A stretch of DNA of 64,000 nt from assembly GCA_030533445.1 (NCBI GenBank), contig CM060070.1, positions 23,713,501 to 23,777,500 on the forward strand, read 5' to 3'. This stretch comes from Cyprinodon diabolis. Its lineage: Eukaryota; Chordata; Actinopteri; Cyprinodontiformes; Cyprinodontidae. Of this stretch, positions 33,132-44,367 are shown in pieces. Below the pieces are notes generated by a model. That model had not been told where the DNA came from. It searched no databases and saw only the letters and a program-made list of their open reading frames with translations. Each line of letters opens with the position of its first letter. Position 1 is the first letter of the stretch. The position numbers and the translations under genes were made by a program.

Positions 33132-34350
33132 AAGGCACCACCCCGAGTTTACGTCAACTCAGGGCTTCGTTTGGATTCGTTTTATGGTGGAAGTTTGGGA
33201 TTGTGAGATTTGCATAGAAAGGAGATGTTGATGGGGTTTTAACTTCTCGGTACTGTACATCCATTTCACCCACTGAACTGTTGTTATCATCTATGAAAAT
33301 GTAAATTTGGTTTTGCATTCTGTATCTTTTCAAAGTTTGAGCTCTTTGAGCAACAAAGTTCAAAATCTTTTATGTTTGCAAATAATGTATTCAGTGTTGT
33401 GGACAAACAGTTGTATTTTTTATGATCATACAAATAATAACCTTTCATAACCACCAACATCAATGCCTTTTTTGATTCTATATGTTTCCATACTTAGTGT
33501 TTCCTTTGATATAGACAATTTTGTTTTTCGGTGATAATATATCATTTGCTACATCCAAACAACTTTTGATATTCATTTTATTCAGAATTAGATATCATTT
33601 TAAGTAGGATAAACCTGCTAAGAAGTATGAAAAAAAGCAGCATGAATACCACTGAAATAGGAAAAAGGTCGGTAAGATTAACTGATGCTGAAATATTAAA
33701 ACCGGTCAAATAAGGATGGAAAAAACAAAGGCATGGGATAAACTAAAGCAATGCATAAATACAGGTAATCACAGAAGAAATTATCAAAAAACAATATACA
33801 GAAATCTATATAAAACAATGATGTGTGGCATTATTTCAGCAAAGAAGAATGATTATACAAATTCTACATTGTGATGTGAGTGAGCTCTAACTTAGTTTTT
33901 TTTTCTTAGTTATTTTTTTTAATCATACTTTGGTTTATTTATGATTGTAGCCTACAAGGAAAATGCTGTGGGCTACATTGATAATTGGCAATATTTTTGG
34001 GGGAAACTTTGTCTGATTTGGAGAGGCAGCATCCATTCCACTTTGGAGGGTGCAGCTCTTATTTCTAGGAATCTGGCCAAATTAATTAGTCCTCCAAAAC
34101 CCTAACACCCCAGGGTGCAGACTAGGATGTAGAGTCATAGTTTAACACACCTCTCTGCAGCTTTTCTACTGCTACCTACTCATTACTCCATCCAGACAAT
34201 GTCTTTCCCACGACCAAAATCAAATAAATTAGAAAAGAATATTTAAGGAGTAAATCATGATAATCTAATAAAAATAACTCAAATTGGGGAAAAAGTTAAA
34301 TCTATTAAATGTGGTTTGTGTAACATAAGATTCTTAAAAATGTCTGCTAG
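33132..34350. other. No gene recognised
   Basis: AT-rich sequence downstream of the chromovirus. No exon or element end was seen. Confidence 0.45.
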
Positions 34351-34359
34351 TTAATGACT

Positions 34360-35040
34360 TGATTTGTGATAATCAAATTGATTTATGTTGTCTTACAGAA
34401 ACCTGGCTACAGCAAGAGGATTATGTGAACATAAATGAGGCAACACCCTCTACTCATTTAAAATTTCACATACCCAGAAATTCTGGGTTAGGAGGAGGAG
34501 TAGCACAAATCTTCAATCTGACCTACTGATTAGTCCGAAGTCTGTTAATAGTTAGAACTTTTTTGAACATTTGACCCTTAGTTTCCCTCATCCAAATTGC
34601 AAAGCCACAAAACATCTTCCTTTGGAACTTTGTATTGTCCACCACGTCCTTACTCTGAATTTTTAGATCAGTTTTCAGAATTCCTATCTGATTTAATGTT
34701 AAATACCGACAAGGTCATCATACTGGGGGATTTTAACATCCATGCTGACATCGAAGGTGATAGCTTAAATGCAGCCTTTAATTCTCTTTGACTAGATTGG
34801 CTTTGTTCAAAATGTGAATAGTCTCACACATTCTCATCTTCATATTATGGACCTTGTGCTGTCATATTAAATGTGATGGAATAACAGTACCTATTTCCTT
34901 ACCCCCCAGTAGCCTTTGGAACCAGTCTGAACTTTGAACCAGTCTGACTGGATGATCTGGTTGAATGTCTCTGAAAAGTGCCTTGAGATGTCATGTGCTG
35001 TGAACTGGTTCTATATTAATGAACAGAATTGAATTTAATA
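34360..35040 (+). pseudogene. LINE relic: AP-endonuclease fragment joined to a 3' tail
   Basis: Decayed plus-strand frames give LCCLTETWLQQEDYV at about 34380 and, at 34597-34791, LYCPPRPYSEFLDQFSEFL followed by ILGDFNIHAD. These are the T-E-T-W-L and G-D-F-N catalytic blocks of a LINE apurinic-type endonuclease. At about 34975-35036 the text aagtgccttgagatgtcatg then ctgtgaactggttctatatt and gaattgaattt is a familiar fish LINE/SINE tail. Reverse transcriptase is absent, so a large internal deletion lies between about 34870 and 34960. Confidence 0.6.
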
Positions 35041-36490
35041 TCCTAGAAACATAGTTATTTTAGCAAAGGCTTAGTGATGTTCCAAAATGTTCCCTTTATT
35101 AATTGAACTCGGGATGAAATTTTGTTATTTTTAAAAAAAGCATCTTTGATCTTTTCTTTTAGTAATCTGTACAAATTGAACCCATCATCCCTGCAAGTCT
35201 GGATTAATATATGAATAGTACCGGATTGCATTTTATGTAGAGAGATGATAGAAGCTTTGTGATGCAACACAGGCGAAGACTAACAGCATGTTACACAACA
35301 ATTCAGAGTGAAATGAAATATTCAAAAGCAAAACTTTGTGTTTCTTGATATTTTGGACCAATTTAGCAGCATGCAGCTGCTTTCTGGCAGATTTCCTTTT
35401 TTTACCCTCACAGTACTTGGGTAGGATTTGTGTGATGCAAGACAATGATATCTGGAAAATATATTTTACCAGCAGAATTTTGTTAATAAATGTATATTAT
35501 GACAGATTTTATTTTTGCTTGTCTGTCCAGCATCAGCACTCCAACGTCAGAAGGAACTCATCTCTTTCCACCTCCATTTGTCTTAGAATAAACTCTGAAT
35601 TAAGGCAGATAAAGTGAATTTATGCAACCCACATTCAGTGTCTTTAAATCCCTTTTCAAGCTGAAGGTGCATCGTCACACCATTATTGTCTATTGTCCTC
35701 ACTGTGTAGGTGCTGAGAAAATTATGCTTGTTGCCCTGTCCCAAACATTTGTTTTGAGCTCTTAAAATATAAAATAAATATGTTTATTTGGTTTTCTCGT
35801 CTGCTTTGTTTTATGAAAAGCATAGCCCTCCACTATTATGAAGAACACTGTGAACATTTTGAAACGAAGTGTACATTGTAAATTGAAAAGGTGTTATCTT
35901 AGTCAGAGTATTTGTTTTTTGACACAACACTGCCCTCTAGTGAAAGTTAACCAAATATCTATGCAATTGTGGAAGATAAATTAAAGAGTAAGATATCTAC
36001 AGATATCAAATATAACATTAGTGCTGAAAACAAACATCTGTTAATTTTGAAATATATATATATTCTGAGACTTTCTCATGGACTTTATACTTCTAAAGCC
36101 ACTGTTCTAACTAAAACAATCATATATAAACGAAGTTCCGTAACCATAAGGTGTATACCCAATAACTAAATTTCAAGGTAAATACAACTAGGGTTATGCT
36201 CACTTTTTCTTTTTCTATTGGTTTTGTTTTCTTAAATACAGCATGAACCTGACATTTGACTGAGGTGTGTACACTGTTTTTCTACGCAGATCAATTACAA
36301 GATAAAAATCCAGGGTTTTTCTTCCTCTTGATCTTCATTCCACTACTACATTTTTTTGTCATTATTAGGGACTGGTTAAGCTATTTTAATGCAGATGCAG
36401 AAACTTAACAGTCTAAGCAAACCCCAATCCTATTTTTTTGGGGCTACTTTTTTAAGCTAATATTGTTTTTTCTAGCTCAATTTACATGAT
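35041..36490. other. No gene recognised
   Basis: Intergenic. The short phrase actgccctctagtg near 35929 is a frequent edge of vertebrate repeats, but no body can be assigned. Confidence 0.4.
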
Positions 36491-36491
36491 A

Positions 36492-36570
36492 CAGATGGCA
36501 GAATCAGAATCAGAATCAGGAATACTTTAATAATCCCTGAGGGAAATTACTTTTGTTACACGCTTCAGTT
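36492..36570 (-). repeat. LINE/SINE 3' tail, minus orientation
   Basis: Read on the minus strand this is aatttccctcagggattatt, aaagtattcctgattctg and repeats of attctg. That is the end of a common fish retroposon with a (ATTCTG)n tail. The body is missing. Confidence 0.55.
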
Positions 36571-36573
36571 ACA

Positions 36574-36578
<5 letters not shown>

Positions 36579-36653
<75 letters not shown>
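36579..36653. repeat. (AT)n microsatellite
   Basis: Pure AT dinucleotide run of about 75 bp next to the retroposon tail. Confidence 0.97.
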
Positions 36654-36658
<5 letters not shown>

Positions 36659-37596
36659 CCAACTACACAATATAATAAAGATAAAAAAATAAGAATAAAA
36701 AGAGATAAAATATATACACATATAGCTCTTCTGTATATATATATATAGAATGTTAAAAAAATGTTTAAAAATGTTAAAAAAAGAAATTCACAAGTCTAAG
36801 TTATTAAAAAAATCTAACAAAGCATTAACAATGGACAGCAAATGGAGGGAACAACAATGCATGCGCTTTACATGCATGACACTTCCTGTTTACTGTTCTT
36901 TCTGACTGTGTATATCCGCCCAGAATATCTCCTCAGCCTCCAGCATTGTACCAATGCTTCCTTTGTTGCAGCGATGACAGCAGATGTTGTTGTATGTTTT
37001 CACCTGACTTTCAAAAGTACTAACCCTCCACCCATGAATTTTCATAGTTTCTTCCTAGATCTGCTCTTTTAAAACAGGTTTGCACCTGTTTTATAATCTT
37101 CTGAAAAACCACCCCATAATGTGTAGTGCTGAATCCTCCATTTCCATTTATGATGAAAAATCTTGTTTTGTGTTTAAAAAAAATCTAATATTTGATGAAA
37201 AAACTTTAGACATTAAATTACATTTGTTCATGTTTTACCTTTAATGAAAAGAAATAAGAAATTATTTACAGCAAAGAAATATTTCAGAAATACAAGCCAA
37301 TAAATGTAAAATTATAATTAAGTAGAAGAACATGCAATTGTTCATCAAAAAACACAGATTTATATAGATGGAGTGAAATAAATGTATACTCATATATTTC
37401 CAACACAATCTTTGAAAAACAAAGAAACATTTCACTTGATTTCAAAGGAGATGTGCACAAAAATAATAAAACCAAAAAAAAAAAAAAAAGAAGCCAATAC
37501 AAGTGTTGAGTTGGGATGCAACACTGTTTAACTTTGTGTGAGGAATTGCTGATAATATCCAGTTGGGGGAAATGCAAAATATTTTAATCATCAAAA

Positions 37597-40314
37597 TTAT
37601 CGTAAAAGACCTTGAGTTTCTGCCTCCTGCACAGGCTTCAGGATTACGTCTCTTCTGTAGGAAAAATGAGTGAGTTTGATAGGTCTGTAATTCCTTCTTT
37701 CTCTTTGCTGCAGCAGGTTATAAAGAGAAACTGTGAGTTTAGCCAGCACCAGTGAGTAGGTGATCTCCACAACAAGCAGAGATGTGTAGATTATCATCCA
37801 TGTTTTGCACTCTTGAACTTTTCTGCTGATGTGATGAACATAGGGAGTATTTAACTCTGGAGTGCAAGTGAATTTGAAAAGATTTGGAGCAATAGAAGTC
37901 TCTGGTTGAGTGGTTGTTGGAAGGGTTGTCCTCAGCATGGTTGTTGGAGATGTTGTGTGTGTAGTTGTGGTCAGCGTGATGGTAGTTCTATAGGGAGTTG
38001 TAGTTAGTGAAGTTGAGTGTGTAGTTGTGAGTGGAGTTGTTAATGTGGTGGTTGTCAAAAGTGTTGTTTTTACAGTGGTTGTGAGTTTAGTTGTTAAAGC
38101 TGTAGTTGTTAGTGTGGTCGTTGGTTTGGCTGTTGTGGTGAGGGGTGTAGTTGTGGTGGTGGTTGGAGTGGTTGTCATAACAGAAGTTGTGATCATCGTT
38201 GTTGTTGTTGTTTTTAACATGGTATGGTATGTTGGCGCCATAGTTGTTTGTCCTATGGTGGAAGTAGCCGTGGTTGATGGTGTTGTTGTGGATGATGTAG
38301 TGGTTTTGGGGATTGTAGTGGTTTGTTGTGTTGTTGTGGGTGTAGTGGTTGGCAAAGTGGTGGTGGGTCCTGTAGTGTGCAGTGCAGTTGTTGGTGTTGT
38401 TAGGACTGTTGTTGGTATTGTGGTGAGTAAGGTGGTGGTAGCCACAGTAGTTGTAGGTGTTGTTGTTAGGATTGTTGTTGGTATTGTGGTGAGTAAGGTG
38501 GTGGTAGCCACAGTAGTTGTAGGTGTTGTTGTTAGGACTGTTGTTGGTATTGTGGTGAGTAAGGTGGTGGTAGCCACAGTAGTTGTAGGTGTTGTTGTTA
38601 GGACTGTTGTTGGTATTGTGGTGAGTAAGGTGGTGGTAGCCACAGTAGTTGTAGGTGTTGTTGTTAGGATTGTTGTTGGTATTGTGGTGAGTAAGGTGGT
38701 GGTAGCCACAGTAGTTGTAGGTGTTGTTGTTAGGACTGTTGTTGGTATTGTGGTGAGTAAGGTGGTGGTAGCCACAGTAGTTGTAGGTGTTGTTGTTAGG
38801 ACTGTTGTTGGTATTGTGGTGAGTAAGGTGGTGGTAGCCACAGTAGTTGTAGGTGTTGTTGTTAGGATTGTTGTTGGTATTGTGGTGAGTAAGGTGGTGG
38901 TAGCCACAGTAGTTGTAGGTGTTGTTGTTAGGACTGTTGTTGGTATTGTGGTGAGTAAGGTGGTGGTTGTGGGTGGAAGGGTGGGGCAAATTAACTGATC
39001 CCTGTTTAACAATTGGATTTGCTGTCCTTTTAGATGTTCTGGATGTTCACAGAGCACTTCCGATTTGACTTTAGCCCCATTGTTTATTATCCAGAGGTAG
39101 AAGTCTATCAGATTGCAGTCACATTGCCATGGGTTGCCACTAAGGTAGAGCTTTTTAAGTTTAGTCAACGACTCAAATACATCCCCAGGAAGTGTCCTTA
39201 GACTGTTGTTGGCAAGCTTGATTGTGGACAATAATCCAAGGTTTTCAAACATTTGTGCATCCAATGACTGTATAATATTGTTTTGGACATTAAGCTCAGT
39301 GAGCCTCTCAAGGCCATCAAAGTAATCAGAAGACAACTTCACAAACTGATTTCCAGAGAGATCTAACTTCTTAACTCTCTTCAAGGAGCTGAAGATTCCC
39401 TTAGGAAGAGTGCTGAGATTGTTTTTTTGGAGGCTGAGCTCAGTCATGTCATTCATTTCCCCAAAAAGAACTGGTGGAAGGTTCGTCAGCTGATTATTCT
39501 TTAAGGTTAATATTTTAAGCTTAGGAAAGCCAACAAAATATTTTTCAGGTAAACTGGTTAGAAGATTACTCTCTAATTCCAATTTAGTAATCTTATTTTT
39601 ATGTGGAAACAGATTTGGTGACAGTTCTTTGATCTTGTTTCCTTGCAAACTTACTTCCCTTAAGTCCGGTAAGTTTGTGAAAAGATCCTCTGGTATTGTA
39701 GTCAGTTGGTTTTCATAAAGTCGTAGAGTATTCAGTTTTTTCAGGTTTAAGAACCAGCTTGTGGAGACTGCAGTGAGATTATTTTTACCCAATTGAAGCT
39801 TTTCAAGATTGACAAGATCGTCAAATGTTTGGTCTTCAATTAATTCTATTCTATTTCCTTGCAGCTGTAGATCTTCTAAATGATTTAAACCATCAAACAA
39901 TCCTTTCTCAAGTCTAACAAACTGATTAAACTTTAAAATAATTGTGTCCAGGAGGCTGTTGTCTTTAAACAAACCCAGAGGCACTGAAGTCAATGGATTA
40001 TTGGAGATCTCAAGACTTCTTAGATTTACCAAACCATTAAATCCTCCAGGCTCAATTGCTGATATTTTTGTGCCCATGAAAACCACTTTCACAAGCTCTG
40101 GGTATCCAGTAAAAGCTCCATTGGGGATCTCTGTAATATGGCTTGACACAAAAAAGACCTCTGTCACACCAGCTCTAAGAGTTTGGGGGATTTCTGTTGT
40201 AGAATGGTCGAAAACTATCTGATGGTCTTCTTCAGCATTTTCAATCACCAAAAAATCCATAATCAGTAAAAACAGAAAGAAAGCAGTGATCCCTCCGTTC
40301 AACATTCTTGACAT
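37597..40314 (-). CDS. LRR membrane protein with threonine-rich mucin stalk (platelet GPV/GPIb-alpha-like)
   Basis: 905 residues in a single coding exon; predicted type I surface receptor. The order is a signal peptide (residues 8-26), about 14 leucine-rich repeats of 24 residues (about 50-395), and a C-terminal LRR cap with four Cys (NPWQCDCNL...C...C, to about 445). A Thr/Pro mucin stalk follows (about 447-815) with nine 22-residue repeats, then two juxtamembrane Cys, a membrane helix (about 839-863) and a basic 36-residue tail. LRR number and cap resemble GPV, LRRC15 and CPN2; the mucin stalk and juxtamembrane cysteines recall GPIb-alpha. Unusually, no cysteines precede the first LRR. The start is supported by a splice acceptor (ttttgcag) one base before the ATG; a donor at 40906 (aag/gtaagg) suggests a 5'UTR exon and a 591-bp intron. 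An ATTAAA lies about 350 bp downstream. Exact orthology is uncertain. Confidence 0.85.
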   Translation of the reverse strand: MSRMLNGGITAFFLFLLIMDFLVIENAEEDHQIVFDHSTTEIPQTLRAGVTEVFFVSSHITEIPNGAFTGYPELVKVVFMGTKISAIEPGGFNGLVNLRSLEISNNPLTSVPLGLFKDNSLLDTIILKFNQFVRLEKGLFDGLNHLEDLQLQGNRIELIEDQTFDDLVNLEKLQLGKNNLTAVSTSWFLNLKKLNTLRLYENQLTTIPEDLFTNLPDLREVSLQGNKIKELSPNLFPHKNKITKLELESNLLTSLPEKYFVGFPKLKILTLKNNQLTNLPPVLFGEMNDMTELSLQKNNLSTLPKGIFSSLKRVKKLDLSGNQFVKLSSDYFDGLERLTELNVQNNIIQSLDAQMFENLGLLSTIKLANNSLRTLPGDVFESLTKLKKLYLSGNPWQCDCNLIDFYLWIINNGAKVKSEVLCEHPEHLKGQQIQLLNRDQLICPTLPPTTTTLLTTIPTTVLTTTPTTTVATTTLLTTIPTTILTTTPTTTVATTTLLTTIPTTVLTTTPTTTVATTTLLTTIPTTVLTTTPTTTVATTTLLTTIPTTILTTTPTTTVATTTLLTTIPTTVLTTTPTTTVATTTLLTTIPTTVLTTTPTTTVATTTLLTTIPTTILTTTPTTTVATTTLLTTIPTTVLTTPTTALHTTGPTTTLPTTTPTTTQQTTTIPKTTTSSTTTPSTTATSTIGQTTMAPTYHTMLKTTTTTMITTSVMTTTPTTTTTTPLTTTAKPTTTLTTTALTTKLTTTVKTTLLTTTTLTTPLTTTHSTSLTTTPYRTTITLTTTTHTTSPTTMLRTTLPTTTQPETSIAPNLFKFTCTPELNTPYVHHISRKVQECKTWMIIYTSLLVVEITYSLVLAKLTVSLYNLLQQRERRNYRPIKLTHFSYRRDVILKPVQEAETQGLLR
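38401..38994 (-). repeat. Nine tandem 66-bp coding repeats (22 residues each)
   Basis: The unit encodes TTTLLTTIPTTVLTTTPTTT plus VA, with 13 Thr in 22 residues, a likely O-glycosylated stalk. In protein order the variable residue after IPTT is V,I,V,V,I,V,V,I,V, a three-unit higher-order pattern. Only the last unit is diverged. The repeat keeps other frames open on both strands, which explains the long antisense open frames here. Confidence 0.95.
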
Positions 40315-40907
40315 TCTGCAAAAATTAAAGGAAGGAAGGAAGTAAACAAAAAAACGAAAATATATATAATTCCCTACATTATGTGACTAAAATATGGAGG
40401 ACATGCATATTTTTTCACATACTAGGTTAAGTATAACAAAAGAGATACAGACTCATACATTAAAGCTGCAAACTGATGGATTGCTTTATAAAGCTGAAGA
40501 AGGGGGGTTATGTATATTCATTTTATTTGTTTTTATTGTGAATTGTCCAAACAATAAATATTAGCATGTAAATATGTGATACTATAGCCAGATGACTAAT
40601 CTCATTTGCAAGTCTCTCTGTTAGGTTGGTATCAACCATTTAACAAGAAAAACAATATAAAAATAGATAAGTTGATGTAATACATTATTATAACTATAAA
40701 ATATATGCAAAACCATGCTAATTGTACACACAATTCACTGTTATTTTAGAAAAAATGTTTTTTATTAAACTTTTTTTATTTATGGTCAGTGAGTTGAGAG
40801 TTAACTAATAGATCAAGTTAAAGCATTAAATATGTTACATAAAGGAACTGTCTGCTTGTGCTGATAAAACCTATTATCCTTCATATAAAAGAGGTTCTTT
40901 CCTTACC
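40315..40907 (-). other. Inferred 5'UTR intron of the mucin-stalk LRR gene
   Basis: A pyrimidine-rich acceptor at 40316-40330 sits directly before the coding exon, and a good donor (aag/gtaagg) lies at 40907/40906. The intron would occupy 40316-40906. This is inferred from splice motifs only. Confidence 0.45.
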
Positions 40908-41814
40908 TTAATACTTTTGTGCCAAAAATAAAGCCATAAGGAAACACAAATAAGTGTTGTCTTCTCAGCAAAAAACACAAGCAACTAGAGCTTCAAGGAT
41001 TAAAGACATGTGTGGTTGGGTGTAACCAACCTCTGGAGCCTGAGATAAGAGCAGGGCCAGTTGTTTACTCCAAATCTTTGCCGCTTGGTGCCAGGATGAC
41101 TTAATTTCAAGAGCCAACTGGCATAATTAACAGTAATCAAACACTTGTTATAATTGCCTTCCATGTTTTGATCACAAGGTATCTTGCTTTTTTTTATCTG
41201 TACTTCATCCACACTCATTGGTTCAGTGATTTGCTGGAGTCAGCTTTGTGTATTAAATGTAAAAAAGACACTTCAGACTGGAAAATCTCTTTGCCGTGGT
41301 TACAGACAGTTTTTGGTTTGACATCTTTTATTAGAATCAACATTTCTATTTAAGAAGTTGAAACTGTGTCTTTGTGCTGTTAGTTCACCTTGATCATAGT
41401 CTAATTTTAAAAAAACAAATGAAATGGGTAACCATTTATTTTTGAAAAAATGAGAAGCCATTGCCTAGTACAGCTCCAGGAAGCAAAACTTTAAACATCC
41501 ACTAATTTCTTTCAGTTTAAATGATGTTATCTCCAGCATCCTGATTGCTGTTCCTAACTTCCTCAGCATTGAATTCTGAACATTCAACCTTAACATTCTT
41601 TTGCTTGGTCTTGTATTTGCATGCAATGCAGTCTACCAAATGTAGGTTCTAAAATAGTACTTTTAATTCCGTCCACTGAACACTGTTGTAGTGGCCGGAG
41701 TTTAAAAAAAAAAAATTAAGATTCAAAAAATATTAATACATGTAGACAAATATGCCATATGCTGAATATTTCAGTGAAACAACCCCATTCATATGCAAAT
41801 AAGACACAAAGAAG
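40908..41814. other. Probable upstream region of the mucin-stalk LRR gene
   Basis: If the donor at 40906 is used, the first untranslated exon and promoter (minus strand) would lie just above it. I see no clear TATA box or CpG-rich promoter. Confidence 0.3.
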
Positions 41815-44367
41815 TACAATGGATATAAAAAAATCTACACACCCCTGTTCGGTATTCGTGATGTAAAAAAATGACAGCATTACAAATGATTTAACAATTT
41901 TTGCAACCATTTATTTGACCTTTAACCTGTACAATGTATTTGAAAAACACTCTAAAGCCCTTAAGGCGTTGCTGTATGATATATTCAAGAAAAAAAAGAA
42001 GAAAAAAAAACTTCTAAGAAAACTTCTAAAAACTTCTAAATTTTTCAATATCCCAGAGAGAAACAGAGGAAATTGATGAAACCTCTTTGATATGTGATTT
42101 AAATGACAAGTACTGATGAAAAATAACCCCATTGTTTTTTTTAAACTATATTATATAAGATCTATTTAAACCCCTCTTAATGAGGTGACTGACTAATCAA
42201 CTTGTTTTTGAAAAAACTCTCTTCCAAAGACTATACTTTCTGTTTTGTCCACATTCAAAGCCAGATTCTTATATCATCAAGACATGCTTTTAGTCTATTC
42301 AAGGAATAATTTCATCAGGATTTATGGACAAATACTGTATATCCGAGTATTTTTTAGCATAACAGAGGAAATAAATCCCATGCTTTCTAATAATTATACC
42401 AATTGGGAGCATATATACTGTAAAGTAAAGAGAATAACTGAAATCTATCAGGATCACCACCATGTTTCACTGTAAATATGGTGTTTTTTTTGGTGAAGAG
42501 TGGAAAAACACAACTTTTTGATTTAAGTTCAAAAAGTTCAATCTGGGTTCCATCAGACAATAACACATTTTCCCTAATGTGCTTGGAGGATTTTAAATGT
42601 ATTTTTGCAAGATTTAGCTTTGATGTTTTTCTTTGTGAGATAAGGCTTTTGTGTTGCCAACTTACCCAATAGCTAGACATATGAAAAAAATGGCAGAGTG
42701 TTGTCCGATGTACTTGCCAGTACTTCCCAGAAATTTCTGCAGCACCTTTAGGTTTGTTGTTTGTCTCTTGGCCGCCTCCGTGCTCAGTTCTGTCTCCCCT
42801 TGTCATCAATTTTTAATGGAAGTTCTGTTCTTGGTAATGTCACTATTGTGCAATATTTTCTCCACTTCACAATGATGGTCTACACTGTGTTTCATGGTAT
42901 ATTCAATTCCTTGGAAATTAAAATCAAGCCTTCACCAAATTAATATCTTTAAATAATCAGATTCCTCTCATGCTTTGGAAGCTCTCTACAGACTATGGCT
43001 TTTGTTGGAAGATGTGGCTGCAAAAATGTCGGGAAAACCCAATAACAGCTGAACTTCATTTGGGTATTGATCAGAGGCCCTTTAATTGAGGAAATATGTG
43101 TGCTGACTATGCACAGCCACATCCCCAGTCAGGACCAGAAATAAACTTTTTTTGGCAGGTGGATTGTGAAATCAAAGCTGGCACCTTCCACAGTTGTTTT
43201 TTTTACCAGCCCATTTGTTATGCCTAAAATAATGGTGAGTGAAACAAAATGGTTGTAGAACTTGTATAGGATGCACATTAAAACACTGCTTGGTTATTGA
43301 CCAACTTAATCTCAGTTATGAATAAACCTACGCAATAACAACTGTATCCCGCCTGATGTGACTAGCATTTAGAAAATTACAGAAATACAAATAGCCAATC
43401 ATTTCAATGATGGTCTCACTTATAAAGGTAACATCCAGATGGAAATCTAATTAATCGTATACATGTTTCTTTGTCACTGTTTGTATTCACGTTTAACTTT
43501 TTTTTTTAAATCCTAACATTACATTATTATCCAAATTTATTTTCCCCTTCAAGAAAAGTCTAATATTTTGATTGAATAACATTTAGGCAAACAACAAAGA
43601 CAACAATCATAACAATAATGTGAAATAAACGGAACCCAAACCGCATATCAATGTTATATCAAGGTCAGGCAACGATTGAAAAACCCTTATAAAGAGCAAA
43701 GACTGACTTCTCAAAAGAAGAGTAGAAGGCACCGGTCCTTACCTCTGCTTCCTCAACATCCTCCACCATTGCAGCATCTGGTCTTCCATAAGGTCTGGTG
43801 TGTTGTTGCTTTCCCAGAGCTATGCATACGGCAATCCCAACAGTACATCTCATCTGTTGCGACACAAGCCAATCTCCAGTCTTGCCATCCCTTCCTACTT
43901 CATATTAACACATTGCGTCCTCCTCATGCCAGTAATATGTCAACACATTTTGTGTTAAAAATCCCAGTAAAGACGGGTGCTTACGTAACAAAATAATAGG
44001 CTACATGGTTGGTCAACAATTGTTCAGCATTGCATGTTTTCTTAGTGGTTAATTGCCAACCTTGCAGGTAGATTGACAGTTACGCCCGCTAATCTCAAAA
44101 GTTGCCAGTATGTGGTGGGTGCCAAATTCATGCCCTATCCCCAGTTATAAAAGGGTGGGCATACTTGTCAACCACATTATTTCAAATGTTTATTTTTACC
44201 TCAACCCTCTGAAGGATTTGTGTTTGTTTTTCGGTTATATTGTACAGCTTATAGGTTACATCAAAAGCTTGAAAATGTTTTGAATTTATTTGCCTTGATG
44301 TGATTTTTTAAGAGAATCAAATCCTGTCATTTAAACAGGGGCATGTGGACTTTATATATCCACTTTA
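41815..44367 (-). mobile_element. Decayed Tc1-like transposon of about 2.5 kb
   Basis: The left end (TACAATGGATATAAA, then ctacacacccctgtt) and the reverse complement of the right end (TAAAGTGGATATATAAAG, then ccacatgcccctgttt) match as inverted terminal regions, each starting at TA. Inside, on the minus strand at 42390-42810, a frame reads ENVLLSDGTQIELFELKS and later NTIFTVKHGGD. This is a worn version of the Tc1 block around the first catalytic Asp (SDETKIELF-like). Text near 43060-43110 (gatcagaggccctttaattg, then gtgtgctgac) also fits the family as I recall it. The length exceeds the usual 1.6 kb, so another insertion probably lies within, perhaps around 43480-44100. Confidence 0.5.

Noticed and set aside
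38027..38998. 323-residue valine-rich open frame on the plus strand and a 300-residue Asn/His-rich frame on the minus strand
   Set aside because: Both are by-products of the 66-bp repeat, whose period is a multiple of three and which lacks stops in several frames. The minus-strand LRR frame has a signal peptide, LRRs and a membrane helix and is clearly the real one.
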